DNA of 64,000 nucleotides, from the NCBI GenBank assembly GCA_945952585.1, contig CAMFII010000011.1, positions 87,992 to 151,991 of the forward strand. Reading direction: 5' to 3'. Position 1 is the first letter of the stretch. Every line of letters begins with the position of its first letter. Position numbers and translations under genes: made by a program. This DNA is from an uncultured Rhodobacter sp. Its GTDB lineage: Bacteria; Pseudomonadota; Alphaproteobacteria; Rhodobacterales; Rhodobacteraceae. Below, piece by piece: positions 8,571-19,210 of this stretch. The notes under the pieces were generated by a model, which was not told where the DNA came from, ran no database searches, and was given only the letters and a program-made list of their open reading frames with translations.

Positions 8571-9362
8571 TCACGCATGCGCGGCTTCCTCCTTGACCTT
8601 GTTCTTCAGGCCGCGACCCAGATAGGCCTCGATCACGCGCTCGTCGCTTTTCACGACATCGACCGGGCCCTGGGCCAGCACCTTGCCCTCGGCCATGACG
8701 ATCACGGGATCGCAGAGGCGGGCGATGAAATCCATGTCGTGCTCGATGACGCAGAAGGTATAGCCGCGCTCCTTGTTCAGCCGCACGATGGCGTCGCCGA
8801 TGGTGTTCAGGAGCGTCCGGTTCACGCCGGCGCCGACCTCGTCGAGGAACACGATCTTGGCATCGACCATCATCGTCCGGCCGAGTTCCAGGAGCTTCTT
8901 CTGCCCACCCGAAATGTTCGCCGCCTTCTGGTCGGCCAGGTGGCTGATGGTCAGGAAGTCGAGCACCTCGTCTGCCTTTTCGCGCAGGCGCTTCTCCTCG
9001 GCGGCGATGCGGCTGCGCGAGAAGACGGCATTCCAGATCGTCTCGCCATGCTGGGAAGCGGGAACCATCATCAGGTTCTCGCGCACGGTCATCGAGCCGA
9101 ATTCATGGGCGATCTGGAAGGTGCGCAGGAGGCCCTTGTGGAACAGCTCGTGCGGCGAAAGCCCGGTGATGTCCTCGCCATCCATCACCACACGGCCCGA
9201 GGTGGGCTTCAGCCGGCCGGCGATGACGTTGAACAGCGTGGTCTTGCCGGCGCCGTTCGGGCCGATCAACCCGGTGATCGAGCCGGTCTCGATCCGGATC
9301 GAAGCCCCGTCCACCGCGTGGAATCCGCCGAAATGCTTGTGCAGATCCTCGACGACGATCAT
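8571..9362 (-). CDS. livG: branched-chain amino acid ABC transporter ATP-binding protein LivG
   Basis: GPNGAGKTTLFNVI Walker A, ISGGQKKLLELGRTMM signature. Confidence 0.92.
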   Translation of the reverse strand: MIVVEDLHKHFGGFHAVDGASIRIETGSITGLIGPNGAGKTTLFNVIAGRLKPTSGRVVMDGEDITGLSPHELFHKGLLRTFQIAHEFGSMTVRENLMMVPASQHGETIWNAVFSRSRIAAEEKRLREKADEVLDFLTISHLADQKAANISGGQKKLLELGRTMMVDAKIVFLDEVGAGVNRTLLNTIGDAIVRLNKERGYTFCVIEHDMDFIARLCDPVIVMAEGKVLAQGPVDVVKSDERVIEAYLGRGLKNKVKEEAAHA

Positions 9363-9429
9363 GCGATTTCCCCCGGTATCCCTGCCTCGTTCCCGCGGGT
9401 CGCGCGGTCGGGCGGGTTTTTGTTATGGC

Positions 9430-9458
9430 AACGGCCCGGGCCTATGCGCCGGGCCGTT
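9430..9458 (-). terminator. stem-loop between livK and livG
   Basis: 10-bp arms AACGGCCCGG/CCGGGCCGTT; no clear U-tract, so terminator or processing hairpin. Confidence 0.45.
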
Positions 9459-9492
9459 CCCTCTTGTCAACTGCTGATCGGCAAAGCCGGGA

Positions 9493-10680
9493 TCAACGGA
9501 AGCCGACGGTCACGTTCTTGCCGTCCTGGACGACGATCTCGCGGTAACGACCGGCGCTTTCGCCCGGGCCGACCAGGGTGACGGCCGTCGCGCCCTCGTA
9601 GTCGATCGGTTTGCCGGCGGCGAGCAGTTCCAGGCCCTTGGCCAGTTCGCCGGGATAGATCTTTTCGCCCGGACCGTTGGCGATTTCCATGACCTTTTCC
9701 TTGTAGACCTTGGGATCGGTCGAATTGGCGGCCTGCATGGCGAGCAGGATCAGCGCGGCGGCATCATAGCTCTCGGGCGAATAGGCCGAGGTGCCGTCCA
9801 TGTTGATCTTCTTCATCATCTCTTCGAAGGTCTTGGCGCCCGCAGAGTCCGAGCCGGCGATCTGGCCGAAGGAGCCGTTCAGGCCCGGGCCGATGGCGGT
9901 CGGAAGCGAGTCGCCGATCATGCCGCCCGGCAGACCGAAGGTCGAGAAGGCGCCCGAGTCGAGCGAGGCCTGGATGATGCCCTTGCCGCCCTGGTCAAGG
10001 TAGCCGGCCACGACGAGGATATCGCCGCCAGCGGCTGCCAGCGCCGCGACTTCGGCCGAGTAGTCGGCCTTGCCGTCGTCGTGAGGCACGTTGATCGTGA
10101 CCTTGCCGCCCTTGGCTTCGAAGCTCTTGGCGATCGATTCGGCCAGGCCCTTGCCGTAGTCGTTGTTGGTATAGGTCAGGGCGATCGACTTGATGCCTTT
10201 TTCGGTCAGGATGTCGGCCATCACTTCGCCTTCGCGCGCATCCGACGGCGCGGTGCGGAAGAAGAGGCCGTCATCCTCGGCGGTCGAGAGCGCCGGCGAG
10301 GTCGCCGAAGGCGAGATCATGACCATGCCGTTCGGCCGGGCGACGTTCTGCAGTATCGCGCCGGTCACGCCCGAGCAGTCGCCGCCGACGATGCCATTGA
10401 CCTTCTCGGTCGTGATGAGCTTTTCGGCCGCTGCGGTCGCGGCAGCGGTGTCGATGGCGCAGGTGGTGTCGCCCTTCAGCGTCACGACGGTGTCACCGCC
10501 CAGAAGCTTGCCGGAATCCGAGACTTCCTTCGCTGCCATCTCGCTTGCCGCGTACATGGCAGGGGTCAGCGATTCGATCGGGCCGGTAAAGCCGATCAGT
10601 ACGCCCAGTTTGACTTCCTCTGCCGAGGCAGCGCCCGCCAGCAGCGCCAGTGCGGCGGTGGCGGTGAGAAGTTTCTTCAT
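9493..10680 (-). CDS. livK: branched-chain amino acid ABC transporter substrate-binding protein
   Basis: Signal peptide MKKLLTATAALALLAGAASA; periplasmic-binding LGVLIGFTGPIESLTPAMYAASEMA; start at 10680. Confidence 0.9.
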   Translation of the reverse strand: MKKLLTATAALALLAGAASAEEVKLGVLIGFTGPIESLTPAMYAASEMAAKEVSDSGKLLGGDTVVTLKGDTTCAIDTAAATAAAEKLITTEKVNGIVGGDCSGVTGAILQNVARPNGMVMISPSATSPALSTAEDDGLFFRTAPSDAREGEVMADILTEKGIKSIALTYTNNDYGKGLAESIAKSFEAKGGKVTINVPHDDGKADYSAEVAALAAAGGDILVVAGYLDQGGKGIIQASLDSGAFSTFGLPGGMIGDSLPTAIGPGLNGSFGQIAGSDSAGAKTFEEMMKKINMDGTSAYSPESYDAAALILLAMQAANSTDPKVYKEKVMEIANGPGEKIYPGELAKGLELLAAGKPIDYEGATAVTLVGPGESAGRYREIVVQDGKNVTVGFR

Positions 10681-10759
10681 GTTGTTGCTCCCTGTCTGGA
10701 TCATTGTCCGGACCGAAAGCTAGAGCGGCAAAATGAAAAAGAAAAGCGTCCTGTGATGC

Positions 10760-10781
10760 GATCTGACCAATTGGTCAGATC
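10760..10781. promoter_or_regulatory. 22-bp perfect palindrome GATCTGACCAATTGGTCAGATC
   Basis: No mismatch, no spacer; upstream of livK start, overlaps glxA stop codon. Confidence 0.7.
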
Positions 10782-11800
10782 GACAGGCGCGTGAGACCCG
10801 GCGTGGGGGCGGCCCCCTGCGTGCCGCGTTCGCGGTAGGGCGTCGTATTGTAGTGGGCCCGGTAGCATTTCGAGAAATGCGACGGGCTGGCGAAACCGCA
10901 GGCGAGGGCGACGTTGATGACGCTCATGTCGGTTTGCATCAGCAGGTTGCGCGCCTTCTGCAGCCGCAACTCCATGTAGTAACGCTTTGGGCTGCGGTTC
11001 AAGTAGCGGCGGAACAAGCGTTCGAGCTGACGCGTGGACATGCCGACATCCTCGGCCAGGTCGGCGGGGCTGATCGGGTCCTCGATGTTGTTTTCCATCA
11101 TCTGGATGACCTGGCTCAGCTTCGGATGGCGCACGCCGATCCGGGTCGGGATCGACAGACGCTGCGTGTCCTGGTCGGTGCGGATCGAGGTGTAGATCAG
11201 CTGGTCGGCCACGGTGTTGGCCAGTTCGTCGCCATGATCGGCGGCGATCAGTTTCAGCATCAGGTCGATCGACGAGGTGCCGCCCGCCGTCGTCATCCGG
11301 CTGCCGTCGACGACGAAAATCGACTTCGTCAGCTTCACATCCTCGAATTCCTCAAGGAAGCCATCCTGGTTTTCCCAGTGGATGGTCGCTTTCTTGCCGT
11401 CGAGCAGCCCGGCCTTGGCCATGGCCCAGCCGCCGGTGCAGATCCCGCCAATCATCATCCCGCGCCGTGCCTCGCGCCGGAGCCAGGAAATCACGGCCTT
11501 GGACGTCACCTTCTGCACGTCGATGCCGCCGCAGACCAGAAGCGTGTCCTCGCGGTCGAGTTCGATCAGCCCTGCATCGAGCTTGAACGAGGCGCCGTTC
11601 GAGCAGGAGACGTTCTCGCCGCCTTCGCCGATCAGGATCCAATCGAACAGCTTCTTGCCCGCGACGCGATTGGCAATCCGCAAGGGCTCCACGGCGCCGG
11701 CAAAGGACATCATCGTGAACTTGTCGAGCAGCAGAAAGACGAAGCGGCGGGGCCGGCTGGCCTCGCGCGGGCGGACTTCTGCATGACGGACGGGCAACAT
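10775..11800 (-). CDS. GlxA family (DJ-1/PfpI + AraC HTH) transcriptional regulator
   Basis: N-terminal GATase1-like domain ([18 protein letters not shown]), C-terminal AraC HTH ([40 protein letters not shown]). Confidence 0.9.
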   Translation of the reverse strand: MLPVRHAEVRPREASRPRRFVFLLLDKFTMMSFAGAVEPLRIANRVAGKKLFDWILIGEGGENVSCSNGASFKLDAGLIELDREDTLLVCGGIDVQKVTSKAVISWLRREARRGMMIGGICTGGWAMAKAGLLDGKKATIHWENQDGFLEEFEDVKLTKSIFVVDGSRMTTAGGTSSIDLMLKLIAADHGDELANTVADQLIYTSIRTDQDTQRLSIPTRIGVRHPKLSQVIQMMENNIEDPISPADLAEDVGMSTRQLERLFRRYLNRSPKRYYMELRLQKARNLLMQTDMSVINVALACGFASPSHFSKCYRAHYNTTPYRERGTQGAAPTPGLTRLSI

Positions 11801-12038
11801 CGTTTTGCGACCTGAATGTGTCGTTCGTGGCCAATCAATCAGGGAAACCGCCGCTCCGCAAGGGGCGGTGCGCTGCTGTTTCAGGGTTGAAACATTCGCT
11901 GGCTTCGGGCCGCCGGACAGGTATCGATCCCTTCATCCCTGCCCTGCGGCATTCTGCATTGCAGCGGGATCGGGGCCTTTCAATCCCGTCGGGCTTTCCT
12001 TATACGCACCTGCGACCGCTAACAGAGGGAGAAAAGCC

Positions 12039-13409
12039 ATGACCAAGGGCTGGAGCAAATCGGACTGGCGCGCGAAGCCGCGGATCCAGATGCCCGACTA
12101 TCCCGATCAGGACGCTCTGAAGGCGGTCGAGGCGCAGCTGGCGAAGTTTCCGCCGCTGGTTTTTGCCGGCGAGGCGCGCAAACTGAAGAAGCAGCTCGCG
12201 CTTGCGGCCGAGGGCAAGGCCTTCCTGCTGCAGGGCGGCGACTGCGCCGAGAGCTTTGCCGAATTCAGCGCCGACAACATCCGCGACACCTTCCGGGTGA
12301 TGCTGCAGATGGCAGTGGTGCTGACCTACGGCGCCAAGGTGCCGGTCATCAAGGTCGGCCGGATGGCGGGCCAGTTCGCCAAGCCGCGCTCGGCCGCGAC
12401 CGAGGTCGTGGGCGGGCAGGAGCTGCCGAGCTACCGTGGCGACATCATCAACGGCTTCGATTTCACCCCCGATGCCCGCGTGCCGGATCCCGCGCGGATG
12501 CTGCAGGCCTACACGCAGGCCGCGGCCAGCCTGAACCTGCTCCGCGCCTTCTCGACCGGCGGTTTCGCCGACATCCACCGCGTGCACAGCTGGACCCTCG
12601 GCTTTGCCGAGCACGACAAGGCCGAGCGGTACCGCGAGTTGTCCAACCACATCTCGGACGCGCTCGACTTCATGAACGCGGCCGGGATCACCTCGGACAC
12701 CGCGCCGTCGCTGTCGACCGTGGATTTCTACACCAGCCACGAGGCGCTGCTGCTGGAATACGAAGAGGCGTTCTGCCGGATCGACTCGATCACCGGCCAG
12801 CCCGTCGCGGGCTCGGGCCACATGATCTGGATCGGCGACCGCACCCGGCAGCCCGATGGCGCGCATGTCGAGTTCTGCCGCGGCGTGCTGAACCCGATCG
12901 GCCTGAAATGCGGTCCGTCTACCACGGCTGACGACCTGAAAGTGCTGATGGCCAAGCTGAACCCGCAGAACGAGCCGGGTCGGCTGACGCTGATCGCGCG
13001 CTTCGGTGCCGGCAAGGTCGGGGAGAACCTGCCGCGTCTCATCAAGGCGGTGCGCGAAGAAGGCGCCAACGTCGTCTGGTCCTGCGACCCGATGCACGGC
13101 AACACGATCAAGGCGGCTTCGGGCTACAAGACCCGGCCGTTCGACTCGGTCCTGCGCGAGGTGCGGGAATTCTTTGGGGTCCACAAGGCCGAGGGCACAA
13201 TCCCCGGTGGCGTGCACTTCGAGATGACCGGCAAGGACGTGACCGAATGCACTGGCGGTCTGCGCGCGGTGAAGGACGAGGATCTGTCCGACCGTTACCA
13301 CACCGCCTGCGACCCGCGGCTGAACGCCTCGCAATCGCTGGAGTTGGCCTTCCTCGTCGCCGAGGAACTGTCGAGCTTCCGCGAGGGCGCGCGCCGGGTC
13401 GCGCTCTGA
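12039..13409 (+). CDS. class II 3-deoxy-7-phosphoheptulonate synthase (DAHP synthase)
   Basis: [60 protein letters not shown] motifs; start at [11 protein letters not shown]. Confidence 0.95.
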   Translation: MTKGWSKSDWRAKPRIQMPDYPDQDALKAVEAQLAKFPPLVFAGEARKLKKQLALAAEGKAFLLQGGDCAESFAEFSADNIRDTFRVMLQMAVVLTYGAKVPVIKVGRMAGQFAKPRSAATEVVGGQELPSYRGDIINGFDFTPDARVPDPARMLQAYTQAAASLNLLRAFSTGGFADIHRVHSWTLGFAEHDKAERYRELSNHISDALDFMNAAGITSDTAPSLSTVDFYTSHEALLLEYEEAFCRIDSITGQPVAGSGHMIWIGDRTRQPDGAHVEFCRGVLNPIGLKCGPSTTADDLKVLMAKLNPQNEPGRLTLIARFGAGKVGENLPRLIKAVREEGANVVWSCDPMHGNTIKAASGYKTRPFDSVLREVREFFGVHKAEGTIPGGVHFEMTGKDVTECTGGLRAVKDEDLSDRYHTACDPRLNASQSLELAFLVAEELSSFREGARRVAL

Positions 13410-13433
13410 GACAGGACGAAAAAAAGGAAGAAG

Positions 13434-13457
13434 CGGGCGCCTCACGGCGCCCGTTTT
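13434..13457 (+). terminator. rho-independent terminator after DAHP synthase
   Basis: CGGGCGCC-TCAC-GGCGCCCG followed by TTTT. Confidence 0.85.
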
Positions 13458-13475
13458 CATTTGACGGGCCGAGGA

Positions 13476-14165
13476 TCAGCGCATCCCGTCGTCAGACTTG
13501 ACCAGCCGAAGATGTGACCGCTGTCGCGCGGGCTTGCTGGCGCTCCGGAAGGGGGCGGGCGCCTCTGCCAGTTCGCGGACGGGGTCGGTCCGCCGGTCCG
13601 CAGGCGGGGCGCGGTCGATCGGGACGGCAGGCCAGGCGACGGGGGTCAACGGCTCGGCCACCTCGCGGGTTACGCTGAAGCGGCGGGGGCTGCGGCCGAT
13701 CAGGCCAAGTGTCACCAGGCAACCAAGCGCACGGTCGCAGCTACCGGTGTCGCCCATGACCGGCAAGAGCAGCATCCGCGCCTCGATCGCCGGGCGGCCG
13801 AGGCCGCGATCCCCCGCCAGCGCCAGGGTCAGGATCGACGGGGAGGCAAAGACCGCCTCGGTCGCCTGCATGACCCCGTCCCGGGCGGCGGGCTCGAACA
13901 ACGCGGTCAGCGGCATCCCGCGCACTTCCATCCCCAGAAGCTGCACGAGATGCATGCCCGCAAGGCGGAAGCGGGCGACGCCATGGGCGACGCGTTCGAT
14001 CAGGAAGACATGCTCCAGCGACCGCTCCATCCCGCGCGGATCAAGCGATGCGCGCGCCGGCGGCTCGCTGCCCGAGCGCAGGCCTTCCCAGTAGGCGCGC
14101 ACCTCCTGCAGGGGCTGGAACGCCGTCCCCATGCCGAAATCGCCCATCCGCCGATCCTTCTTCAT
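13476..14165 (-). CDS. PAS-domain (PAS_5-like) protein
   Basis: LRSGSEPPARASLDPRGMERSLEHVFLIERV...FRLAGMHLVQLLGMEVRGMPLTALF is typical of alphaproteobacterial PAS_5 proteins; start chosen at MKKDRRMGDF. Confidence 0.7.
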   Translation of the reverse strand: MKKDRRMGDFGMGTAFQPLQEVRAYWEGLRSGSEPPARASLDPRGMERSLEHVFLIERVAHGVARFRLAGMHLVQLLGMEVRGMPLTALFEPAARDGVMQATEAVFASPSILTLALAGDRGLGRPAIEARMLLLPVMGDTGSCDRALGCLVTLGLIGRSPRRFSVTREVAEPLTPVAWPAVPIDRAPPADRRTDPVRELAEAPAPFRSASKPARQRSHLRLVKSDDGMR

Positions 14166-14398
14166 CGCATCCGCTCCCCGGCTGGTCCGAAGTCGCCGCC
14201 TGCCCGGTCGGTCGCTCCGGTTGTTCCCATCGGCCTGCTCTGCTACTTCCCGAAGGACGGCGAGGCGGTCGGGGGCGGCATCCCTTTTGGTTACCCGATT
14301 GTAAACTACACCGGAATTGCGCCGGAGCGGAGTGAAATCCTCGCATTTGGTTAAACCGCCGGCGCCCATGCCGTCGGAGGGGGCAGGGAGCGCAGACG

Positions 14399-15292
14399 AT
14401 GGTCACTTCGATGACGGGTTTTGCCAGCCGGAAGGGGCAGGGTGCCGGGGCGAGCTGGGCCTGGGACATCCGATCGGTCAATGGCAAGGGCCTGGACCTG
14501 CGCCTGCGCCTGCCCGACTGGATCGAGGGGCTGGAGGTGCCTGTCCGGGCCGAACTTGGCAAGCGTCTTCATCGCGGCAATGTCAGCCTGACGCTCAAGG
14601 CGGCGCGCGAGGCAGGGGCCGAAGGCGTGCGCCTGAACCCGCCGGTGCTGGATGCGGTGCTCTCCGCTTTGGCCGAGGTCGAGGAGCGAGCGGCGTTGAA
14701 GGGCGTCACCGTTTCGCCCCCGACCGCCGCCGAGGTGCTTTCGCTGCGCGGGGTGATGGATCCCGGCGGCGGGGACGAGGACGAGGCGGGTGTCCTGCGC
14801 GAGGCGCTGCTGGCCGATCTTGGACCGCTGCTTGATGCCTTCGCCGCCGCGCGGGCGGCCGAGGGCGCGGCGCTGGCCCGCGTGATTGCCGGACAGATCG
14901 ACCGGATCGAGGCGCTGACCACCGATGCGGCACGCGAGGCCGAAGCCCGGCGCGACGGCATGGCCGCGACCCTGCGCGAAAACCTCGCCCGGGTCCTGGC
15001 GAACAGCGAGGGCGCCGATGAAACCCGCGTGGCGCAGGAACTGGCGATGCTGGCTGTCAAGGCTGACGTGACCGAAGAGATCGACCGCCTGCGCGCCCAT
15101 ATCGCCGCCGCCCGGGCGCTGCTGGCCGAAAAGGGCGCGGTCGGGCGCAAGTTCGACTTCCTGATGCAGGAGTTCAACCGCGAGGCCAACACTCTGTGTT
15201 CAAAGGCGCAGGCGATCGAGCTGACCCGCATCGGGCTTGACCTCAAGACGGTCATAGATCAGATGCGCGAACAGGTTCAGAACGTGGAATAA
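14399..15292 (+). CDS. yicC: YicC family protein (endoribonuclease-related)
   Basis: MTGFASRKGQGAGASWAWDIRSVNGKGLDLRLRLP and GRKFDFLMQEFNREANTLCSKAQAIELTRIGLDLKTVIDQMREQVQNVE. Confidence 0.93.
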   Translation: MVTSMTGFASRKGQGAGASWAWDIRSVNGKGLDLRLRLPDWIEGLEVPVRAELGKRLHRGNVSLTLKAAREAGAEGVRLNPPVLDAVLSALAEVEERAALKGVTVSPPTAAEVLSLRGVMDPGGGDEDEAGVLREALLADLGPLLDAFAAARAAEGAALARVIAGQIDRIEALTTDAAREAEARRDGMAATLRENLARVLANSEGADETRVAQELAMLAVKADVTEEIDRLRAHIAAARALLAEKGAVGRKFDFLMQEFNREANTLCSKAQAIELTRIGLDLKTVIDQMREQVQNVE

Positions 15293-15295
15293 GTC

Positions 15296-15928
15296 ATGGC
15301 ACGGCGCGGATTTCTTCTGATTCTCTCCTCGCCCTCGGGGGCCGGAAAGTCGAGCCTGACCAAACGGCTGATGGCCTGGGACCCGTCCTTGAGCTTTTCC
15401 GTCTCGGCCACAACCCGCGCGCCCCGTCCGGGCGAAGTCGACGGCCGCGACTACTACTTCCGCTCGCGGCCCGAGTTCGAGGCGCTGATCGCCTCGGGGC
15501 AGATGCTGGAACATGCCGAGGTGTTCGGCAACCTCTATGGCAGCCCCCGCGGCCCGGTCGAAGAGGCGATGCTGGCCGGGCGGGACACGGTCTTTGACAT
15601 CGACTGGCAAGGCGGCCAGCAGATCCGCCAGGCGATGCGCGACGACGTGGTGTCGATCTTCATCCTGCCGCCCTCGATCGCCGAGCTTGAGAACCGCCTG
15701 CGCGGACGGGCTCAGGACAGTGACGAGGTCATCGCGGGGCGCATGGCGAAAAGCCGTGACGAGATCAGCCATTGGGCGGAATATGACTATGTGCTGGTCA
15801 ACCACGACCTCGACGCGGCCGAGGACGAGTTGAAGGCGATCGTGCGGGCCGAGCGGCTCAAGCGGTTCCGCCAGCCGGGCCTGAGCGATTTCGTCCGCGG
15901 ATTGAACAGGGAGTTTGAGCAGCGATGA
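15296..15928 (+). CDS. gmk: guanylate kinase
   Basis: [19 protein letters not shown]-loop; [19 protein letters not shown]. Confidence 0.95.
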   Translation: MARRGFLLILSSPSGAGKSSLTKRLMAWDPSLSFSVSATTRAPRPGEVDGRDYYFRSRPEFEALIASGQMLEHAEVFGNLYGSPRGPVEEAMLAGRDTVFDIDWQGGQQIRQAMRDDVVSIFILPPSIAELENRLRGRAQDSDEVIAGRMAKSRDEISHWAEYDYVLVNHDLDAAEDELKAIVRAERLKRFRQPGLSDFVRGLNREFEQR

Positions 15929-16443
15929 TTTTCGAACTTGACGGCATTGCCCCGCTGATCGCCGCCGATGCCTGGGTGGCGCCGACCGCCTGCCTGATCG
16001 GCAAGGTGGTGGTCGAGGCCGAAGCCTCGGTCTGGTTCGGGGTGACCGCGCGCGGCGACAACGAGGAAATCCGCATCGGCCTCGGCTCGAACGTGCAGGA
16101 GAACTGCGTGCTTCACACCGACATGGGCTTTCCCCTGACCGTCGGCGCGGATTGCACCATCGGCCACAAGGCGATGCTGCATGGCTGCACGATCGGCGAC
16201 GGCAGCCTGATCGGCATGGGGGCCATCGTGCTGAACGGCGCGAAGATCGGGCGCGGCTGCCTGATCGGGGCCGGGGCGCTTGTCACCGAGGGCAAGGAAA
16301 TTCCTGACGGCAGCCTGGTCATGGGCGCGCCGGGCAAGGTGGTACGTTCGCTCGACGAGGCGGCGCAGGCAAAGCTGCTCCTGTCGGCCGAGGGGTACCG
16401 CAAGAATGCCCGCCGTTTCGCGACAGGCATGAAGCGCGTCTGA
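15925..16443 (+). CDS. gamma carbonic anhydrase family protein (left-handed beta-helix)
   Basis: Hexapeptide repeats; [25 protein letters not shown]. Confidence 0.9.
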   Translation: MIFELDGIAPLIAADAWVAPTACLIGKVVVEAEASVWFGVTARGDNEEIRIGLGSNVQENCVLHTDMGFPLTVGADCTIGHKAMLHGCTIGDGSLIGMGAIVLNGAKIGRGCLIGAGALVTEGKEIPDGSLVMGAPGKVVRSLDEAAQAKLLLSAEGYRKNARRFATGMKRV

Positions 16444-16562
16444 CCGACCGGGCCCGCTCGGTCGGCAAATCCACTGATCTAACGGAGAAATCACGCGGTT
16501 TGCGCTCCGCGTGACGTGGCGCTTGCGCGCGACTAACACGCGGCTGTTTCGCCATCCTGTAT

Positions 16563-16611
16563 CGAATTCCTGTGACTGGTCGGCCCCGTCGGGGCGCTTG
16601 CAGGGAATTCG
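16563..16611 (+). promoter_or_regulatory. 5'-UTR stem-loop that can sequester the Shine-Dalgarno of the downstream dehydrogenase
   Basis: CGAATTCC(TG)...(CA)gGGAATTCG outer stem with inner GCCCC-GTC-GGGGC; AGGGA lies in the 3' arm, 4 nt before ATG at 16615. Confidence 0.5.
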
Positions 16612-16614
16612 TCC

Positions 16615-17727
16615 ATGACCTTTGCTTCTCCTGTTGTGCTCAACACAGTTTCGATGACGAGACACCGGGTTCGGGGGCATGAAGAGGTCATCGAGTTTCG
16701 GCACGACCGGGCGGGGCTGCACGGGTTCATCGCGATCCACGACACGACGCTCGGCCCGGCTTTTGGGGGTTGCCGGATGATGGCCTATCCGACGCCCGAC
16801 GCGGCGCGAACGGATGCCCTGAAGCTTTCCGCTGCGATGACGCGCAAATCGGCGCTGGCCGACCTGCCGTTCGGTGGCGGGAAATGCGTGGTCATCGGCG
16901 ATCCGGCCCGGCAGAAATCCGAGACGCTGCTCCTGCGTCTGGCGGACGTGATCGACCAGATGGGCGGGCGCTACCTGACTGCGGATGATGTCGGGACAAC
17001 GGTCCGCGACATGGAGGTGATGCGCCGCGTCACGCCCTATGCGCGCGGGCTTCCGGATATGGCGGGAGAGCCCTGTCCAGCCGCTGCATATGGCACTTTC
17101 CTGTCGCTTCTGGCCGCGGCACGGGCCCGTTTCGGCGTCACCGATCTTTCCGGCATGACCGTTGCTGTGCAAGGGCTTGGGAGCTTGGGGTTCCGGCTGT
17201 GCCGCTACCTGAAGGAGGCAGGCGCCCAGCTGCTTGTCAGCGACATCCGCCGCCATGTCGTTGACCGGGCCGAGGCGCTGTTCGACGCCTTGCCCGTCCC
17301 CGCCGACCGCATCCTGCAGGCGCCGGTCGACATCCTTTCGCCCAATGCACTTGGCGGCGTCCTGACCGAAGCCAGTATCGGCGAGGTCCGGGCGCCTATG
17401 ATCGTCGGTGGCGCGAACAACCAGCTGCGCCACGATGGACTGGCGCAGCCGCTGCACGACAGGGGCACCCTGTTCATCCCCGATTACGTCGCCAATGCCG
17501 GTGGGGTGATCGACGTCGCCCTTGAAGGGCCTGGCTACAGCCCCGAGCGGGTGCTGAAGGCCTGCGGTCGCATCGCGGACATGACGTCGCTCCTCCTCGC
17601 GCGTGCCGAGGCCAGTGGGGAGGCGCCGCTGACGGTCGCCGAGCTGCTCGTGCGCGAGCGGCTCGGGCGCGGACCGGCGCATGGGAAGGTTAGTGGGATC
17701 GGGCGGGAGGGCGCAGCATGGCACTGA
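16615..17727 (+). CDS. Glu/Leu/Phe/Val dehydrogenase (leucine dehydrogenase-like)
   Basis: LPFGGGKCVVIGDP catalytic motif, VAVQGLGSLGFRLCRYLKEAGAQLLVSDI Rossmann motif. Confidence 0.9.
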   Translation: MTFASPVVLNTVSMTRHRVRGHEEVIEFRHDRAGLHGFIAIHDTTLGPAFGGCRMMAYPTPDAARTDALKLSAAMTRKSALADLPFGGGKCVVIGDPARQKSETLLLRLADVIDQMGGRYLTADDVGTTVRDMEVMRRVTPYARGLPDMAGEPCPAAAYGTFLSLLAAARARFGVTDLSGMTVAVQGLGSLGFRLCRYLKEAGAQLLVSDIRRHVVDRAEALFDALPVPADRILQAPVDILSPNALGGVLTEASIGEVRAPMIVGGANNQLRHDGLAQPLHDRGTLFIPDYVANAGGVIDVALEGPGYSPERVLKACGRIADMTSLLLARAEASGEAPLTVAELLVRERLGRGPAHGKVSGIGREGAAWH

Positions 17728-18620
17728 TTGAAACCCGGTATGGCGCTGCCTCGGCTTCCGTGCCGGCCCCGCTGCTGGCGGTCGGCTCGATGGTGTCGAT
17801 CCAGATGGCTGCGGCCCTGGCCCAGCCCGTGATTCAGGCGATGGGCCCCTTCGCGCTGACCAGCCTGCGCCTTGCCGCAGCGGCGACGATCCTGCTGCTG
17901 CTGACGCGGCCCTGGACGACATGGCAGGGCATGCGGTCGGCCGGGAGTGCCTTCGCGCTCGGGGCGGCTCTTGCGGGGTATTCGGTCTGCTTCTTTGCCG
18001 CGACGGCCTGGCTGCCGCTCGGGATGGTCACGACGATCTCTTTCCTCGGACCGCTCGGACTCTCGCTGATTGCGACCCGGCGGGTCCTTGACGGCATGAT
18101 TGCGCTTCTGGCGGCAGCGAGCGTCGCCATACTGGTTTGGCCTCAGGACCAGGGCTGGGTCACGGCACCTGTGGGATTGGCGCTCGCCCTCGCTTCGGCC
18201 CTGTGCTGGGCGGCCTACATCGTTCTGACCCAGAAGGTAGGGGCCGCGTTCTCGGGCATGCAGGGCCTTGCGATCGCCGTGACCGCCGCAGCCCTCATCG
18301 CAGCGCCGGTGGGTCTGGGCACGCTGACGGAATGGCCGGATCTGCGATGGATCGCGGTGGCTTGTGCCCTTGGTCTGCTTTCCCCGTTGATGACGACGGG
18401 TCTCGAGATGCTGGCCCTGCGTCGCATGGGCAAGCGCCCCTTCGGTATCCTGATGAGCCTGGAGCCGGCGATTGGCGTCGGGGTCGGGCTGGTGGTTCTG
18501 GAGCAGGTTCCGGGCATGGCGCAGGGGCTGGGTGTGCTGGGGGTCATTGTGGCAAGTGCCCTGACCGTCCTCCTTCCGGCGCCAGCGCCGAGGGAGATCC
18601 CGCGCGCCGATCCGGCCTAA
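17718..18620 (+). CDS. EamA/DMT family exporter (RhtA-like)
   Basis: About 10 hydrophobic segments, two EamA-like repeats; overlaps the dehydrogenase gene. Confidence 0.85.
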   Translation: MALIETRYGAASASVPAPLLAVGSMVSIQMAAALAQPVIQAMGPFALTSLRLAAAATILLLLTRPWTTWQGMRSAGSAFALGAALAGYSVCFFAATAWLPLGMVTTISFLGPLGLSLIATRRVLDGMIALLAAASVAILVWPQDQGWVTAPVGLALALASALCWAAYIVLTQKVGAAFSGMQGLAIAVTAAALIAAPVGLGTLTEWPDLRWIAVACALGLLSPLMTTGLEMLALRRMGKRPFGILMSLEPAIGVGVGLVVLEQVPGMAQGLGVLGVIVASALTVLLPAPAPREIPRADPA

Positions 18621-19210
18621 TCTGCGATTGAGTTATAGAGCCGGTAGTCTTCGGCCTGCACGTCTGCCAGCTTGGCCTCTGTCTCGGGTGACAGGTGCAA
18701 GTCGGCCTGGGGCGAGACATTGACCCGGGGCAGGGTGATCGCGCAGTTCAGCCGGTCCTCGAGGAAATGCACGAAGCTGTCGATTTCCTCGTAGCGGAAC
18801 AGCCGGTCGACGCCCTCGCCCTGGCGTGGGCGCAGGAAGCGTTCCTGCGAGCCGACATCGGCGAAGCCGGGGCGCGGATCGCTGCAATAGGCGCGGGCGA
18901 AGTCCTCGAAGGTCATGGCGCGGGTGCTCTTGTCCTGGTCCGGCACATCCTCGCGCTGGCGGAACCGGAACCAGCTGCCCAGCCAATCGCGCGGTTCGCG
19001 CATCAGGGCCACGACGGTGAAGCGATGGCCCGAGGCGGCTTCCAGATAGGGACCGATGAAGCGGTGATAGCGATGGACCGTCGTATGTTTCAGCAGCGGC
19101 GGGCGTTCGATGGCCAGTGCGGCGAGGGGCTGCAGGGCTGATTCGATTGCGGTGGACCCTGTCTTGGGCGTGGCGAGGAAGGCGAGGCGCTGTTCCCAGA
19201 AGACAAGCAT
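18617..19210 (-). CDS. sulfotransferase-family-like protein
   Basis: FLATPKTGSTAIESAL resembles PAPS 5'-phosphosulfate binding loop; LMREPRDWLGSW. Confidence 0.7.
   Translation of the reverse strand: MLVFWEQRLAFLATPKTGSTAIESALQPLAALAIERPPLLKHTTVHRYHRFIGPYLEAASGHRFTVVALMREPRDWLGSWFRFRQREDVPDQDKSTRAMTFEDFARAYCSDPRPGFADVGSQERFLRPRQGEGVDRLFRYEEIDSFVHFLEDRLNCAITLPRVNVSPQADLHLSPETEAKLADVQAEDYRLYNSIAD

Noticed and set aside
8485-8574. Extended livF N-terminus (MSASCTNFLAKIQDIADRAENFRQKIRGPS)
   Set aside because: This stretch encodes the palindromic repeat pair and overlaps the livG stop; the ABC ATPase homology begins at MAEPFLIGD.
15787-17922. 711-aa minus-strand ORF opposite the gamma carbonic anhydrase and dehydrogenase genes
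   Set aside because: Spans two well-supported plus-strand genes and their regulatory gap; shadow ORF.
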